Positions 53,623-63,165 of a DNA stretch of 64,000 nt are shown piece after piece. The first letter of the stretch is position 1, and every line of letters begins with the position of its first letter. A model generated the notes under the pieces. It saw only the letters and a program-made list of their open reading frames with translations, did no database searches and had not been told where the DNA came from. The stretch is from assembly GCF_022870885.1 (NCBI RefSeq), contig NZ_CP091509.1:2108001-2172000 (forward strand). The letters run 5' to 3'. This DNA is from Neisseria dumasiana (lineage in GTDB: Bacteria > Pseudomonadota > Gammaproteobacteria > Burkholderiales > Neisseriaceae). A program made the translations under genes and the position numbers.

Positions 53623-53665
53623 ATTTTCACTCCTTCGAATAAAATGAAATGACCAAAATATCAAC

Positions 53666-53710
53666 AGCAAGAGGCCGTCTGAAAAACAGTTTTTCAGACG
53701 GCCTCTTGCT
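53666..53710. terminator. Extended DUS palindrome at the pepN end
   Basis: GCAAGAGGCCGTCTGAAAAA pairs with its complement around a 3-base loop, 9 bases beyond the pepN stop (minus strand). Confidence 0.88.
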
Positions 53711-53718
53711 CTCTATCG

Positions 53719-56349
53719 TCAAGCCAGAATCTTGCCGACGATTTCCGATACGTCTTTCGACAAGCCGCTCTGCTGTTGAATCTGCTGCAACTGCGCTTTC
53801 ATCAGCTCTCTGCGTGTCGGCTCCAGCTTGTTGCAGATATTGAATGCCTGCACCAAACGCGATGCCACTTGCGGGTTGAAGCGGTCGATTTCCATCACTT
53901 TAGCCGCGATAAAGGCATAGCCCGAGCCGTCTTGGGCGTGGAAATGCGGCACGTTGCGGCTGAACGCGCCCAACAGCGCGCGGGCTTTATTGGGGTTTTC
54001 CAAGCTGAATTTCGGGTGGGCTAAGGCCGTCTGAATCTGCTCCGGCGTGTCGTTGCGGTGGCTCGATGCGATCAGCGCAAAGTATTTGTCCATCACCAAC
54101 GCGTCTTCGCTGAATTTTTCGGCGAAGGCGGCCAGCAGTTGGTTGCGTGTGTCGTGCGGGTTGTGGTTGACGGCAGACAAAATCCCCCATTCGTGGGTCA
54201 TGTTTTTGGCCATGGCATCGTAGCGTTCGGCCACCACGCGGATATGGTCGGGGTCGGCACGCAGCACAAAGGCGCGGCAAATGTTGCGCAGGCTGCGCCA
54301 TCCGGCCAGCTCGGGGCTGTATTCGTAGCGCACGGCTTCGTCTGCCGCCTGCTCTTTGGCGGCAGACTGTTCGTTTAAGGCCATAAAATGCTGCTTGAAC
54401 TGAACGGCCAGCTTGTCGAGCAAGGCTTCGCGGGCGCGGTGGACGAGCAGCGGGTCGATATTCTCGCCGTCGGCCCACAGTTCGGTTTCGGGCGGCACTT
54501 GCAACAGCATGGCTTTGAAGCTTGCACTGATGTCGGCATCCAACACATATTCAAACGCTTTCAGCAGCGTGGCGTGTTGCGGCAGCGGCCGACCTTCGCG
54601 CAATGCGGCTTCATTGGCGGCAATGGCGCGGCGGTACAGGGTTTGCCCTGCTTCCCAGCGGGCGAAGGGATCGGTATCGGCAGAAAGCAATACGCTCAAT
54701 TCTTCGTCGCTGTAATCGTAGTTCAAATGCACGGGGGCGGAAAAGCCGCGCAACAGCGAAGGCACGACGGGCACGCCGACGCCGTGCAACACAAACTCTT
54801 GCTCGGCTTGCGTTACCGCCAACACCGCTTCTGTTTGAGCGGTATCGCTTTCAGGCCGTCTGAATGCAACGGGGCGGCCTGTTTGGGCATCAAACAAAGC
54901 GATTTTCAGCGGCATCATCATCGGTTGTTTTTCGGCCATATCGGGCGTGGGCGGCACGGTTTGCTTAACGTTCAACACATAATCGCCGTTGTCTTTCAGA
55001 CGGCCTGTTACGTCCAGCACGGGCGTGCCGGCTTGGCTGTACCACAAGGCGAACCGGCTGAAATCGAAACCGTTGGCATCGGCCATGGCGGCGCGGAAAT
55101 CGTCGCAGGTTACGGCTTGCCCGTCATGGCGTTCAAAATAAAGTTTCATGCCTTTTTGGAAGCCCGCTTCGCCCAAGAACGTATGGTACATGCGCACCAC
55201 TTCGGCACCTTTTTCATACACGGTCATGGTGTAGAAATTGTTCATCTCTTCATAAAAGGCGGGGCGTACGGGATGGGCGGTCGGCCCTGCATCTTCGGGA
55301 AACTGGTGCTGGCGCAGCATGGCCACGTTGTCGATGCGGCAGGTGCCGTGGTCGATACGGTCGGCGGAAAACTCTTGGTCGCGGAATACCGTCAGCCCTT
55401 CTTTGAGCGACAGTTGGAACCAGTCACGGCAGGTTACGCGGTTGCCCGTCCAGTTGTGGAAATATTCGTGGGCAATCACGCTTTCGATACCGGCAAAATC
55501 GGCATCGGTGGCGGTGCGGCTGTCGGCCAGCACATATTTGGTGTTGAAAATGTTCAGCCCCTTGTTTTCCATCGCACCCATGTTGAAGTCGCCGACGGCC
55601 ACAACCATGTAGATATCGAGGTCGTATTCGAGGCCGAAGCGGGTTTCGTCCCACTTCATCGCATGTTTGAGCGACTGCACGGCAAAATCGACTTTGCCCG
55701 CATCTTCGGCGCGGGTGTAAAACTCAATCGCCACTTCGCGCCCGCTTGCGGTGGTAAACGTGTCGCGCGTAAGGCTCAAATCGCCCGCCACCAAGGCAAA
55801 CAGATAGCTTGGCTTGGCAAACGGGTCGGCCCATTTCACCCAATGGCGGCCGTCTGAAAGCGTGCCGCCGTCCACTTTATTGCCGTTGGACAACATCACG
55901 GGATAACGCGCGGCATCGGCAGTGATGGTTACGGTAAACACCGACATCACGTCGGGGCGGTCGGGGTAAAACGTGATTTTACGGAAACCTTCCGGCTCGC
56001 ATTGGGTAAACAGGTTGCCGCCGGAAGCATACAGCCCCATCAGCGATTTGTTTTCAGACGGCCTGATCAGGGTTTCGACCGATACGGTAAATGCTTCGGC
56101 AGGCACTTGAGCCAACACCAGCTTGTCGTCTTCAAGCGTATAAGCCTGCGTTTCTTCTCCGTTGATTTTAACCGACAGCAATTCGGCCGAACCGTCGAGC
56201 ACCAACGGCGAACCGGCTTGCTGCGGCTCTATGTTCAAATGCGCCGTTACAACGGTATGGGTGTTTCGGATATCAAAATGCAGTTCGGTTGCCGGCACCA
56301 AATAGGCGGGCGCAACATAATCTTTTAAGTAATGCACGGTTTTATTCAT
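53719..56349 (-). CDS. pepN: Aminopeptidase N (M1)
   Basis: An 876-residue, E. coli-type PepN. The exopeptidase signature GAMEN is at 258-262 and the zinc site HEYFH at 294-298, with the third ligand in [13 protein letters not shown]-terminal beta domain, thermolysin-like domain and C-terminal helical domain are all complete. It trims N-terminal residues from peptides in the cytoplasm. CAGAGAA sits before ATG 56349. DUS copies lie in frame (RPSEN near residue 104, LSDGRH near 167, GRLKD near 446). With the POT carrier and aminopeptidase P upstream, the window is rich in peptide-use genes. Confidence 0.97.
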   Translation of the reverse strand: MNKTVHYLKDYVAPAYLVPATELHFDIRNTHTVVTAHLNIEPQQAGSPLVLDGSAELLSVKINGEETQAYTLEDDKLVLAQVPAEAFTVSVETLIRPSENKSLMGLYASGGNLFTQCEPEGFRKITFYPDRPDVMSVFTVTITADAARYPVMLSNGNKVDGGTLSDGRHWVKWADPFAKPSYLFALVAGDLSLTRDTFTTASGREVAIEFYTRAEDAGKVDFAVQSLKHAMKWDETRFGLEYDLDIYMVVAVGDFNMGAMENKGLNIFNTKYVLADSRTATDADFAGIESVIAHEYFHNWTGNRVTCRDWFQLSLKEGLTVFRDQEFSADRIDHGTCRIDNVAMLRQHQFPEDAGPTAHPVRPAFYEEMNNFYTMTVYEKGAEVVRMYHTFLGEAGFQKGMKLYFERHDGQAVTCDDFRAAMADANGFDFSRFALWYSQAGTPVLDVTGRLKDNGDYVLNVKQTVPPTPDMAEKQPMMMPLKIALFDAQTGRPVAFRRPESDTAQTEAVLAVTQAEQEFVLHGVGVPVVPSLLRGFSAPVHLNYDYSDEELSVLLSADTDPFARWEAGQTLYRRAIAANEAALREGRPLPQHATLLKAFEYVLDADISASFKAMLLQVPPETELWADGENIDPLLVHRAREALLDKLAVQFKQHFMALNEQSAAKEQAADEAVRYEYSPELAGWRSLRNICRAFVLRADPDHIRVVAERYDAMAKNMTHEWGILSAVNHNPHDTRNQLLAAFAEKFSEDALVMDKYFALIASSHRNDTPEQIQTALAHPKFSLENPNKARALLGAFSRNVPHFHAQDGSGYAFIAAKVMEIDRFNPQVASRLVQAFNICNKLEPTRRELMKAQLQQIQQQSGLSKDVSEIVGKILA

Positions 56350-56409
56350 ATTGTTCTCTGTAATCAAACATAAAGTAGAAATAGGGAAAAGGCCGGAAAC
56401 GTATGGCTC

Positions 56410-56676
56410 GAAATCTTGGCAAAACCCTCAGATATGGATGCAGTTCAAGGCGCAACAGCACAGCGAGTGCAGACCTATCAATATAAGGCTGAGACCTTTG
56501 CAAAACCCTCAGATGTGGATGCAGTTCAAGGCGTAGCAGCACAGCGAGTGCAGACATATCATACAGATAGGCAAACGAGCGAGCAGCGCACAACGCAGAA
56601 ATGCGCCGCAGATGGGGGTTTTGCAAAGGTCTCAGGCTAAGCGGGCGGGTATAAATGGGGGTTTTGTAAAAGTCTC
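56410..56676. mobile_element. MITE interrupted by a second copy of the same MITE
   Basis: The outer copy starts GAAATCTTGGCAAAACCC and ends GGTTTTGTAAAAGTCTC, flanked by direct repeats GGCTC (56405-56409 and 56677-56681). Its interior is split by a complete copy at 56491-56633. The outer copy has diverged at the ends, so it is the older one. This and the palindrome after it account for the 56350-56823 gap. Confidence 0.8.
56491..56633. mobile_element. Complete 143-bp MITE nested in an older copy
   Basis: The inverted ends GAGACCTTTGCAAAACC and GGTTTTGCAAAGGTCTC are perfect over 17 bases. Direct repeats AGGCT flank it (56486-56490 and 56634-56638). The interior, with AGTTCAAGGCGTAGCAGCAC and GAGTGCAGACATATCAT, matches the copy at 7997-8140. 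Confidence 0.85.
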
Positions 56677-56732
56677 GGCTCGGCAAACCGCTATGATACA
56701 CGACTCGGCTCACACCCGAAGACCCGTTTTGA

Positions 56733-56779
56733 AATCACATCGGGCCGTCTGAAAACTTTTCAGACGGCCCGATGTGATT
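56733..56779 (-). terminator. Long DUS palindrome after the fHbp-like gene
   Basis: AATCACATCGGGCCGTCTGA and its full complement pair over about 22 bases. The DUS here starts GGGCC rather than AGGCC. It lies 45 bases past the minus-strand stop. Confidence 0.85.
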
Positions 56780-56823
56780 CGGATAGAAAGGAATAAGAAA
56801 GGAATATATGATGAAATCAGATA

Positions 56824-57600
56824 TTAATCACGTTTGCCGATCACACCGATTTCGCCTTTTTTATGGAACACTTGACCGGCAATTTCTTCTGCTTTCGGGC
56901 CGAAGAAGCTCAAATTGTAATCGCCTTCTCCCAATTTTTCAGAATGGGTTTTGCCTTCAATAGCGTGGGTAACTACCACCTTAGAGCTGTCTGCTGCATT
57001 ACTGATCGCACCATTGCTAAATGCTGTTTCGTGCAAATCAATCGTACCGGTTTCATTAATACCGGTAATCTTACCGCTGCCCACTTTTTTATCGAAATCA
57101 ACGTTGTAAGTTAAACGGCCGGTTTCACTGTTGCTGAATGCCGCGCCGTTGTAAGTATATTTACCGGCAGTAGGCAGGGTTTGGGTGGCTTCGCCGTTAA
57201 TCAGCTTAACTTGCATCGGCATTTTCATATCCGGGCTGTTATCGTCGGGATCGCCGCCGGTAGTCGGCTGCAACGCGAACGAACCCGCAACCACAGAATA
57301 AGCTTGGCGGTAGGCACGGAAAGCTTCTTTTCCGTTTACTCCCTCAACCAATTCATTTTTGGCCATCTTACCCACATTGTGCTGCACTCCCGCCAATGTA
57401 ACGGTATAGTCGCTCAAGTTTTGGCTGGTTTTTTTAGCTTCCTCTTTATTAGTATTCTCCGCAGCCAATGCCGCTTTAACACCTTGAATGTCTGCATGGG
57501 AAGTTGCTGCCGTTGAAGGGCTGCCGCTACCGCCACCGCCGCAAGCAGCCATACCCAAAGTGATCAAAGTAGCCAATGCGATTTTTTTGTGAATAGACAT
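56824..57600 (-). CDS. fHbp-like surface lipoprotein, probable Slam client
   Basis: A 258-residue lipoprotein. Lipobox GMAAC (C20) is followed by a flexible GGGGSGSPS linker. The C-terminal half (about 140-258) resembles the factor H-binding protein barrel: AGKYTYNGAAFSNSETGRLTYNVDF, then VGSGKITGI, and the final GDYNLSFFGPKAEEIAGQ corresponds to the GSYSLGIFGGKAQEVAG-type end of fHbp. Human factor H binding cannot be inferred from this. Such barrels are recognised by Slam, and a slam gene lies 27 kb away. It is a single gene in an AT-rich setting. Confidence 0.82.
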   Translation of the reverse strand: MSIHKKIALATLITLGMAACGGGGSGSPSTAATSHADIQGVKAALAAENTNKEEAKKTSQNLSDYTVTLAGVQHNVGKMAKNELVEGVNGKEAFRAYRQAYSVVAGSFALQPTTGGDPDDNSPDMKMPMQVKLINGEATQTLPTAGKYTYNGAAFSNSETGRLTYNVDFDKKVGSGKITGINETGTIDLHETAFSNGAISNAADSSKVVVTHAIEGKTHSEKLGEGDYNLSFFGPKAEEIAGQVFHKKGEIGVIGKRD

Positions 57601-57990
57601 TTCCGTAATCCTCGTGTTTGTTTTATGTAAAAGTTAATGTGATTCACTGTCACGGGTGCATATTATCAATTCGCAACATATCTTTACAAGACAGAAACAT
57701 GTAAAAATGCAAAATAGTTATGAATTTTACATTTCAATATCTGCAAATATGAAAAATCGAGCAATTTAAATGCTTTTGTAATATTTAATATAAATAAATA
57801 ATTTTATAATTTAATGTTTTTATTTAATTTATATAAAATAAAATATTTTTCGATATTTTTATCCCAATATTTTTATCCGTGTACTTTAATTGCAACATTA
57901 ATAATTTCTTATGAAATAATTATTTTTAATTGCAAATATTTATTTACATTTCTTTTCGATTCGACTTCGAAAAACGAATGTTCGATTTAA
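57601..57990. other. Strongly AT-rich gap
   Basis: About 390 bases, mainly A and T between 57700 and 57960, far above the composition of flanking genes. No DUS and no supported gene. It contains the promoter of the fHbp-like gene. Together with the dispersin-like gene beside it this could mark imported DNA. Confidence 0.5.
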
Positions 57991-57991
57991 C

Positions 57992-58030
57992 AAAAAACGG
58001 AAAAACACATGATCTGTTTTTCCGTTTTTT
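57992..58030 (-). terminator. Terminator of the hexosaminidase gene
   Basis: AAAAAACGGAAAAACA and its full complement form a 16-base stem with a 7-base loop, 36 bases past the minus-strand stop. It is not DUS-based, unlike most in the window. Confidence 0.88.
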
Positions 58031-58066
58031 GGCTGCCTGCAAATGTGAAAGAATGAAGTTTTTACC

Positions 58067-59254
58067 TTAACGATCAGCTTGTTGCGTTTTACGGATTACC
58101 GAGGCCAAAGGCTTTGCCGCATATTTGCGAATCGTATCGGTATCGAGCTTGCCGCTGTTTTCACCCCAAATGGCCAATGCCGCTCCCAAAATCTTATCGG
58201 TATTCCTTACCGCATTATCACGGTTCTCTCCGTCCCATACGCCCAAGCTCCAACGCTTTTCAATATCTTTACGGGCAAAATCTATATCGTGGCTGAAGTT
58301 GCGGTCTTGGGGTACGAGATAAAGATAATAAGAATTGTAATTCAGCACCGAAAACCCTTTATCCATCAAATAGGGCATGCTTGCGCGCAATTTACGCCGT
58401 TTTTGTGCCGTATCTTGATTTTGAGTGTCTCCGTCGTAACTCCAATAAGTGATTTGGATGTTGCGGTTCAGTTGATCTACCGTATTTTTAATCAGCCCGT
58501 CGTTCCACATTCGGGTGATTAATTTTTTTTGTGCCAAATGATCGTTCAACATATTGGCATAGCGGATAAATTCATGGTTACTCTCTGCGCTGTAACCGAA
58601 CTCGTCGCCGCCAATATGGAAATGCCTGCTGTTTTTGCCGAAAGCGCCGGCAACTTCGTCGATCAAGGCCTTAACCAAGGCAACGCTTTTCGGGTTGTTG
58701 ATGTTGATTTCGTCTTCCGCACGCGGCGATTTCAACGCATCGGTATAGGCTTTACCGTGTTTGTGTTCGAGCAGCGTAAAAATACCGTTCATATGGTTCG
58801 GGCTGCCGACTTCCGGCACCAGTTCGATTTTGCGTGCGGCCGCATATCGGGCAATTTCATTTACCTGCTCGAAACTCAAAAACGGTTTGCCTGTTTTAGG
58901 GTTAACGTACACTCCGTTTTGACCGCGTTTGGCATATTGTGCATTTTGGCCGAGCAGGTTGCTTTCCAAAGCATAATTCTCATGGTCGGAAAAATGCAGA
59001 TGCAGGAACGTGCCGCCCGATTTAGCCAAATCATCGATAAAATCTTTAATGGTATGAACAGGGTAAAACCGTCTGGCCGTATCCAACATTAAACCGCCCT
59101 GCTTGTGCCGGCTATGGGTATGCGCGCCGGCGGCCTCAGAAGTATGAGAACCTGCGTGTGCAAACAACGGTACGGTTAACGAAAAAACGGCAACCAGCAA
59201 ATGCAAAGTGCGCTTGGAAACAAATTTAGGTAAAAAGCGGATTTCTCTAATCAT
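58067..59254 (-). CDS. Dispersin-B-like GH20 beta-N-acetylhexosaminidase
   Basis: A 395-residue secreted glycoside hydrolase. N-terminal signal peptide (ending about FAHA), a linker with histidines, then one GH20 barrel. The catalytic pair is D217-E218 in HIGGDEFGYS. The stretches ESNHEFIRYANMLNDHL, RMWNDGLIKNT, ITYWSYDGDTQ, LNYNSYYLYLVP and LGVWDGENRDN match my recollection of dispersin B from Aggregatibacter closely. Dispersin B cuts poly-beta-1,6-N-acetylglucosamine and disperses biofilm. Its start codon lies in AT-rich DNA with weak ribosome signals. A chitobiase-type activity cannot be ruled out. Single gene with its own terminator. Confidence 0.9.
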   Translation of the reverse strand: MIREIRFLPKFVSKRTLHLLVAVFSLTVPLFAHAGSHTSEAAGAHTHSRHKQGGLMLDTARRFYPVHTIKDFIDDLAKSGGTFLHLHFSDHENYALESNLLGQNAQYAKRGQNGVYVNPKTGKPFLSFEQVNEIARYAAARKIELVPEVGSPNHMNGIFTLLEHKHGKAYTDALKSPRAEDEININNPKSVALVKALIDEVAGAFGKNSRHFHIGGDEFGYSAESNHEFIRYANMLNDHLAQKKLITRMWNDGLIKNTVDQLNRNIQITYWSYDGDTQNQDTAQKRRKLRASMPYLMDKGFSVLNYNSYYLYLVPQDRNFSHDIDFARKDIEKRWSLGVWDGENRDNAVRNTDKILGAALAIWGENSGKLDTDTIRKYAAKPLASVIRKTQQADR

Positions 59255-59556
59255 AAATATTTGATATGTATATTGATTTACTGCTTATTTTTACATTGTA
59301 ACTTAATTTCAGTGAATTTTTCCCATCATTGCGAGAATCTGGGTTAAATACCCGTTTGTTTTGTTCCGCCCACAGCAGAATGAAAAATTCCCTTTTATTG
59401 CTCCCCCGCGCCCAGAAACAAAGAAAACTATTTTAAAACATGATGTTAAAACAGATTTCTGGCTTAAAAAAAACGAATCTATTATAATAACGCCATTTCT
59501 ACCTCTACAATCAAGCAGGCCGTCTGAAAAGACGGCTTTCAGCAGGAGCTTCCGTC
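59255..59556. other. Divergent promoter region of the hexosaminidase and sspA
   Basis: 302 bases, AT rich at both ends. An AGGCCGTCTGAA copy at about 59518 faces a shortened GACGGCTTTCAG arm. No open frame here is convincing. AGGAG lies 8 bases before sspA. Confidence 0.5.
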
Positions 59557-60162
59557 ATGATGACACTTTACTCGGGCATTACCTGCCCGTTCAGCCAGCG
59601 TTGCCGCTTTGTTTTGTTTGAAAAAGGCATGGATTTTGAAATCAAAGATGTCGATGTATTCAACAAACCTGAAGACTTGGCCATTATGAACCCCTACAAC
59701 CAAGTGCCGGTATTGGTTGAACGCGATTTGATTCTGCACGAATCCAACATCATCAACGAATATATCGACGAGCGTTTTCCCCACCCCCAATTAATGCCAG
59801 GCGACCCCGTTATGCGTGGCCGCGGCCGTTTGGTGCTGTTCCGCATGGAAAAAGAGCTGTTCAGCCATGTGCAGGTATTGGAAAACCCCGAAGCCAGCAG
59901 CAAAGAGCAAGCGAAAGCGCGTGAAGCGATTGCCCAAGGCCTGACCATGTTGGCACCTGCATTTACCAAAACCAAATACATCATGGGCGACGACTTCTCG
60001 ATGATTGACGTGGCTTTGTCTCCGCTGTTATGGCGTTTGGACCACTACGACATCAAACTGGGCAAATCCGCCGCCCCGATTTTGAAATACGCCGAACGCA
60101 TTTTCCAACGCGAAGCCTTTATCGAAGCCCTTACCCCCGCAGAAAAAGCCATGCGCCGCTGA
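59557..60162 (+). CDS. sspA: Stringent starvation protein A
   Basis: A 201-residue GST-fold protein. N-terminal thioredoxin-like domain (TLYSGITCPFSQRCRFVLFEKG), the conserved NPYNQVPVLVERDLIL and ESNIINEYIDERFPHP, then the helical C-terminal domain. SspA binds RNA polymerase and reprograms transcription during starvation or acid stress; it lacks the catalytic residue of true glutathione transferases. It precedes sspB by 42 bases in the usual order. AGGAG is 8 bases before the start. Confidence 0.96.
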   Translation: MMTLYSGITCPFSQRCRFVLFEKGMDFEIKDVDVFNKPEDLAIMNPYNQVPVLVERDLILHESNIINEYIDERFPHPQLMPGDPVMRGRGRLVLFRMEKELFSHVQVLENPEASSKEQAKAREAIAQGLTMLAPAFTKTKYIMGDDFSMIDVALSPLLWRLDHYDIKLGKSAAPILKYAERIFQREAFIEALTPAEKAMRR

Positions 60163-60204
60163 TAAAGGCCGTCTGAACATATCCGCTTTCGCAAAGGAAA
60201 CCCG

Positions 60205-60660
60205 ATGACCACCAGCACCAAACCCTATCTGCTCCGCGCACTGTACGAATGGTGCCTCGACAACAACCAAACGCCGCACATTGTGGCATGGGTAAACGAA
60301 CACACGCGCGTGCCCATGCAGTATGTGCGTGAAAACGAAATCGTGTTGAACATCGGCACTACCGCCAGCCATAATCTGACGATAGACAACGATTGGGTGC
60401 ATTTTTCCGCGCGCTTTGCCGGTGTTTCCCACGAAATTTGGATTCCCGTCGGCCACATCATCAGCATTTTCTCGCGCGAAAGCGGAGAAGGCATGGGGTT
60501 TGAGGTCGAACCCTACCAAACCGAAAGCGAGAAAAAGGGGCAAGACCCGCTGCACCTGTTGGAAAAAGAGATCGAACGCAGCCGTGCGGAATCTTCCGAC
60601 GATCACACGCCCAACGACGACGGCAACAAACCGAAAAAAGGCTTGAAGCTGGTGAAATAA
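60205..60660 (+). CDS. sspB: ClpXP specificity-enhancing factor SspB
   Basis: A 151-residue SspB. The substrate-binding domain (about 1-110; PYLLRALYEWCLDNNQTPHIV, LNIGTTASHNLTIDN, FSARFAGVSHEIWIPV) recognises ssrA tags. A flexible acidic linker follows, ending in the ClpX-docking tail GLKLVK. It delivers tagged proteins to ClpXP. AAAGGA sits seven bases before the ATG. It forms a conserved pair with sspA and is closed by a DUS palindrome. Confidence 0.95.
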   Translation: MTTSTKPYLLRALYEWCLDNNQTPHIVAWVNEHTRVPMQYVRENEIVLNIGTTASHNLTIDNDWVHFSARFAGVSHEIWIPVGHIISIFSRESGEGMGFEVEPYQTESEKKGQDPLHLLEKEIERSRAESSDDHTPNDDGNKPKKGLKLVK

Positions 60661-60695
60661 AACCTGCCGTTCCCAAAGCGTTTGTTATCGCCATC

Positions 60696-60745
60696 AAAAC
60701 CATGAGGCCGTCTGAAAAATGCCTTTCAGACGGCCTCATGGTTTT
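60696..60745. terminator. Extended DUS palindrome after sspB
   Basis: AAAACCATGAGGCCGTCTGA and onward pairs with its complement over 22 bases around a 6-base loop, between sspB and the convergent amidotransferase gene. Bidirectional. Confidence 0.9.
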
Positions 60746-60792
60746 GATCTCATCTCTCTAAAAGTCTGCTCAAACTAAACACTTAACTCCGG

Positions 60793-61635
60793 CTAAACAC
60801 TCACTCCGGCTGCACGCGCAATCGCCAAACCCTCGTCCACACTCATATATACCGGATGTTCGGGGCGGCTGCGGCGCACAATGTCGCCTTCGCAAAACAT
60901 CACCAACTCATCCACCGCCAACTGCGACCACGTTTCGTTGCCGGTTAACGGCAGCGTGGCGATAACGGCCACTTTGTCGTTAGGCGTGGTAACTGCGGCA
61001 AAATCCACTTTAACATCATCATCAAGCAGATGCGCTTCGCCAAACGGTGCTTTGCGCACAATATAATGCAAGAGCGTGCTGGCATGAACAAACAGGCAAT
61101 CGCCATTGGACATCATAAAATTAAACAAGCCGTAACGGCGGATTTCAGCCGTTAACTCGGCCACCGCGGCAAACAGAGTATCCGCATCCGGCTTGCGGTC
61201 GAAACGGCTGCGCAACTGCTCGAGAATATAACAAAACGCACGTTCCGAATCGGTGTTGCCTACCGCCTGATAAAACGCTCCGGCAGGCGGAAAATAATTT
61301 TTCAGATGGCCGTTGTGTGCAAACAGCCAATATTCGCCCCACATCTCGCGCATAAACGGATGCGTGTTCGCCAGCGAAGTCTGCCCCTGCGTGGCTTTAC
61401 GGATGTGTGCAATCACATTTTCCGACTTAATCTGATAAGCACGAATCAAATCGGCCACCGGCGAATGCGCGCTCGGTTTGTCGTCGTGAAACAGGCGCAC
61501 CCCTTTTCCTTCAAAAAAACCGATGCCGAAACCGTCGGCATGATGGTCGGTCAAACCGCCGCGGCGGCGGAAGCCCTCAAACGAAAACACAATATCGGTG
61601 GGCGTGTTGCAATTCATGCCGAGAAGCTGGCACAT
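60793..61635 (-). CDS. YafJ-type class II glutamine amidotransferase
   Basis: A 280-residue Ntn hydrolase. After removal of Met1 the catalytic nucleophile is Cys2 (MCQLLGMN). Typical motifs follow: GGLTDHHADGFGIGF, HIRKATQG, NTHPF and FAHNGHLKNY. It is an amidase-like domain of the YafJ group; the physiological substrate is not known, and some relatives act on glutathione or gamma-glutamyl compounds. No synthase domain is fused or adjacent. Single gene, divergent from obg. Confidence 0.9.
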   Translation of the reverse strand: MCQLLGMNCNTPTDIVFSFEGFRRRGGLTDHHADGFGIGFFEGKGVRLFHDDKPSAHSPVADLIRAYQIKSENVIAHIRKATQGQTSLANTHPFMREMWGEYWLFAHNGHLKNYFPPAGAFYQAVGNTDSERAFCYILEQLRSRFDRKPDADTLFAAVAELTAEIRRYGLFNFMMSNGDCLFVHASTLLHYIVRKAPFGEAHLLDDDVKVDFAAVTTPNDKVAVIATLPLTGNETWSQLAVDELVMFCEGDIVRRSRPEHPVYMSVDEGLAIARAAGVSV

Positions 61636-61801
61636 AATATTTTTTGCCTTTGATGTTCAGAGAAGCCGTATTGTGCGCGAAATCCGCCGTTTTTAAAAGC
61701 CCGGCGGCACACACAAACAGGCCGCAACCGCCGCATTGGCAACGTTTTGATTTTAATCTGCGCGGGCTATTGACACATCCTTTATAATATCAATCCATTA
61801 A

Positions 61802-63034
<1,233 letters not shown>

Positions 63035-63037
63035 ATT

Positions 63038-63076
63038 AAAACGAGGCCGTCTGAAATGTTCAGACGGCCTCGTTTT
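63038..63076. terminator. Extended DUS palindrome after obg
   Basis: AAAACGAGGCCGTCTGAA pairs with its complement over 18 bases with a 3-base loop, immediately after the obg stop codon. Confidence 0.9.
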
Positions 63077-63165
63077 ATCTTCTTCATCAACCTAAAGATA
63101 TATACAGCTTACTTCATAACACAATCGCAGCGGCGGATTGCACCGGCAAGTTGAAACCCTGCCAA

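Noticed and set aside
54388..55857. A 489-codon plus-strand frame across pepN
   Set aside because: Antisense shadow of a well-conserved gene.
57640..57690. A Fur box before the fHbp-like gene
   Set aside because: Only one GATAAT unit matches; the flanking repeats do not.
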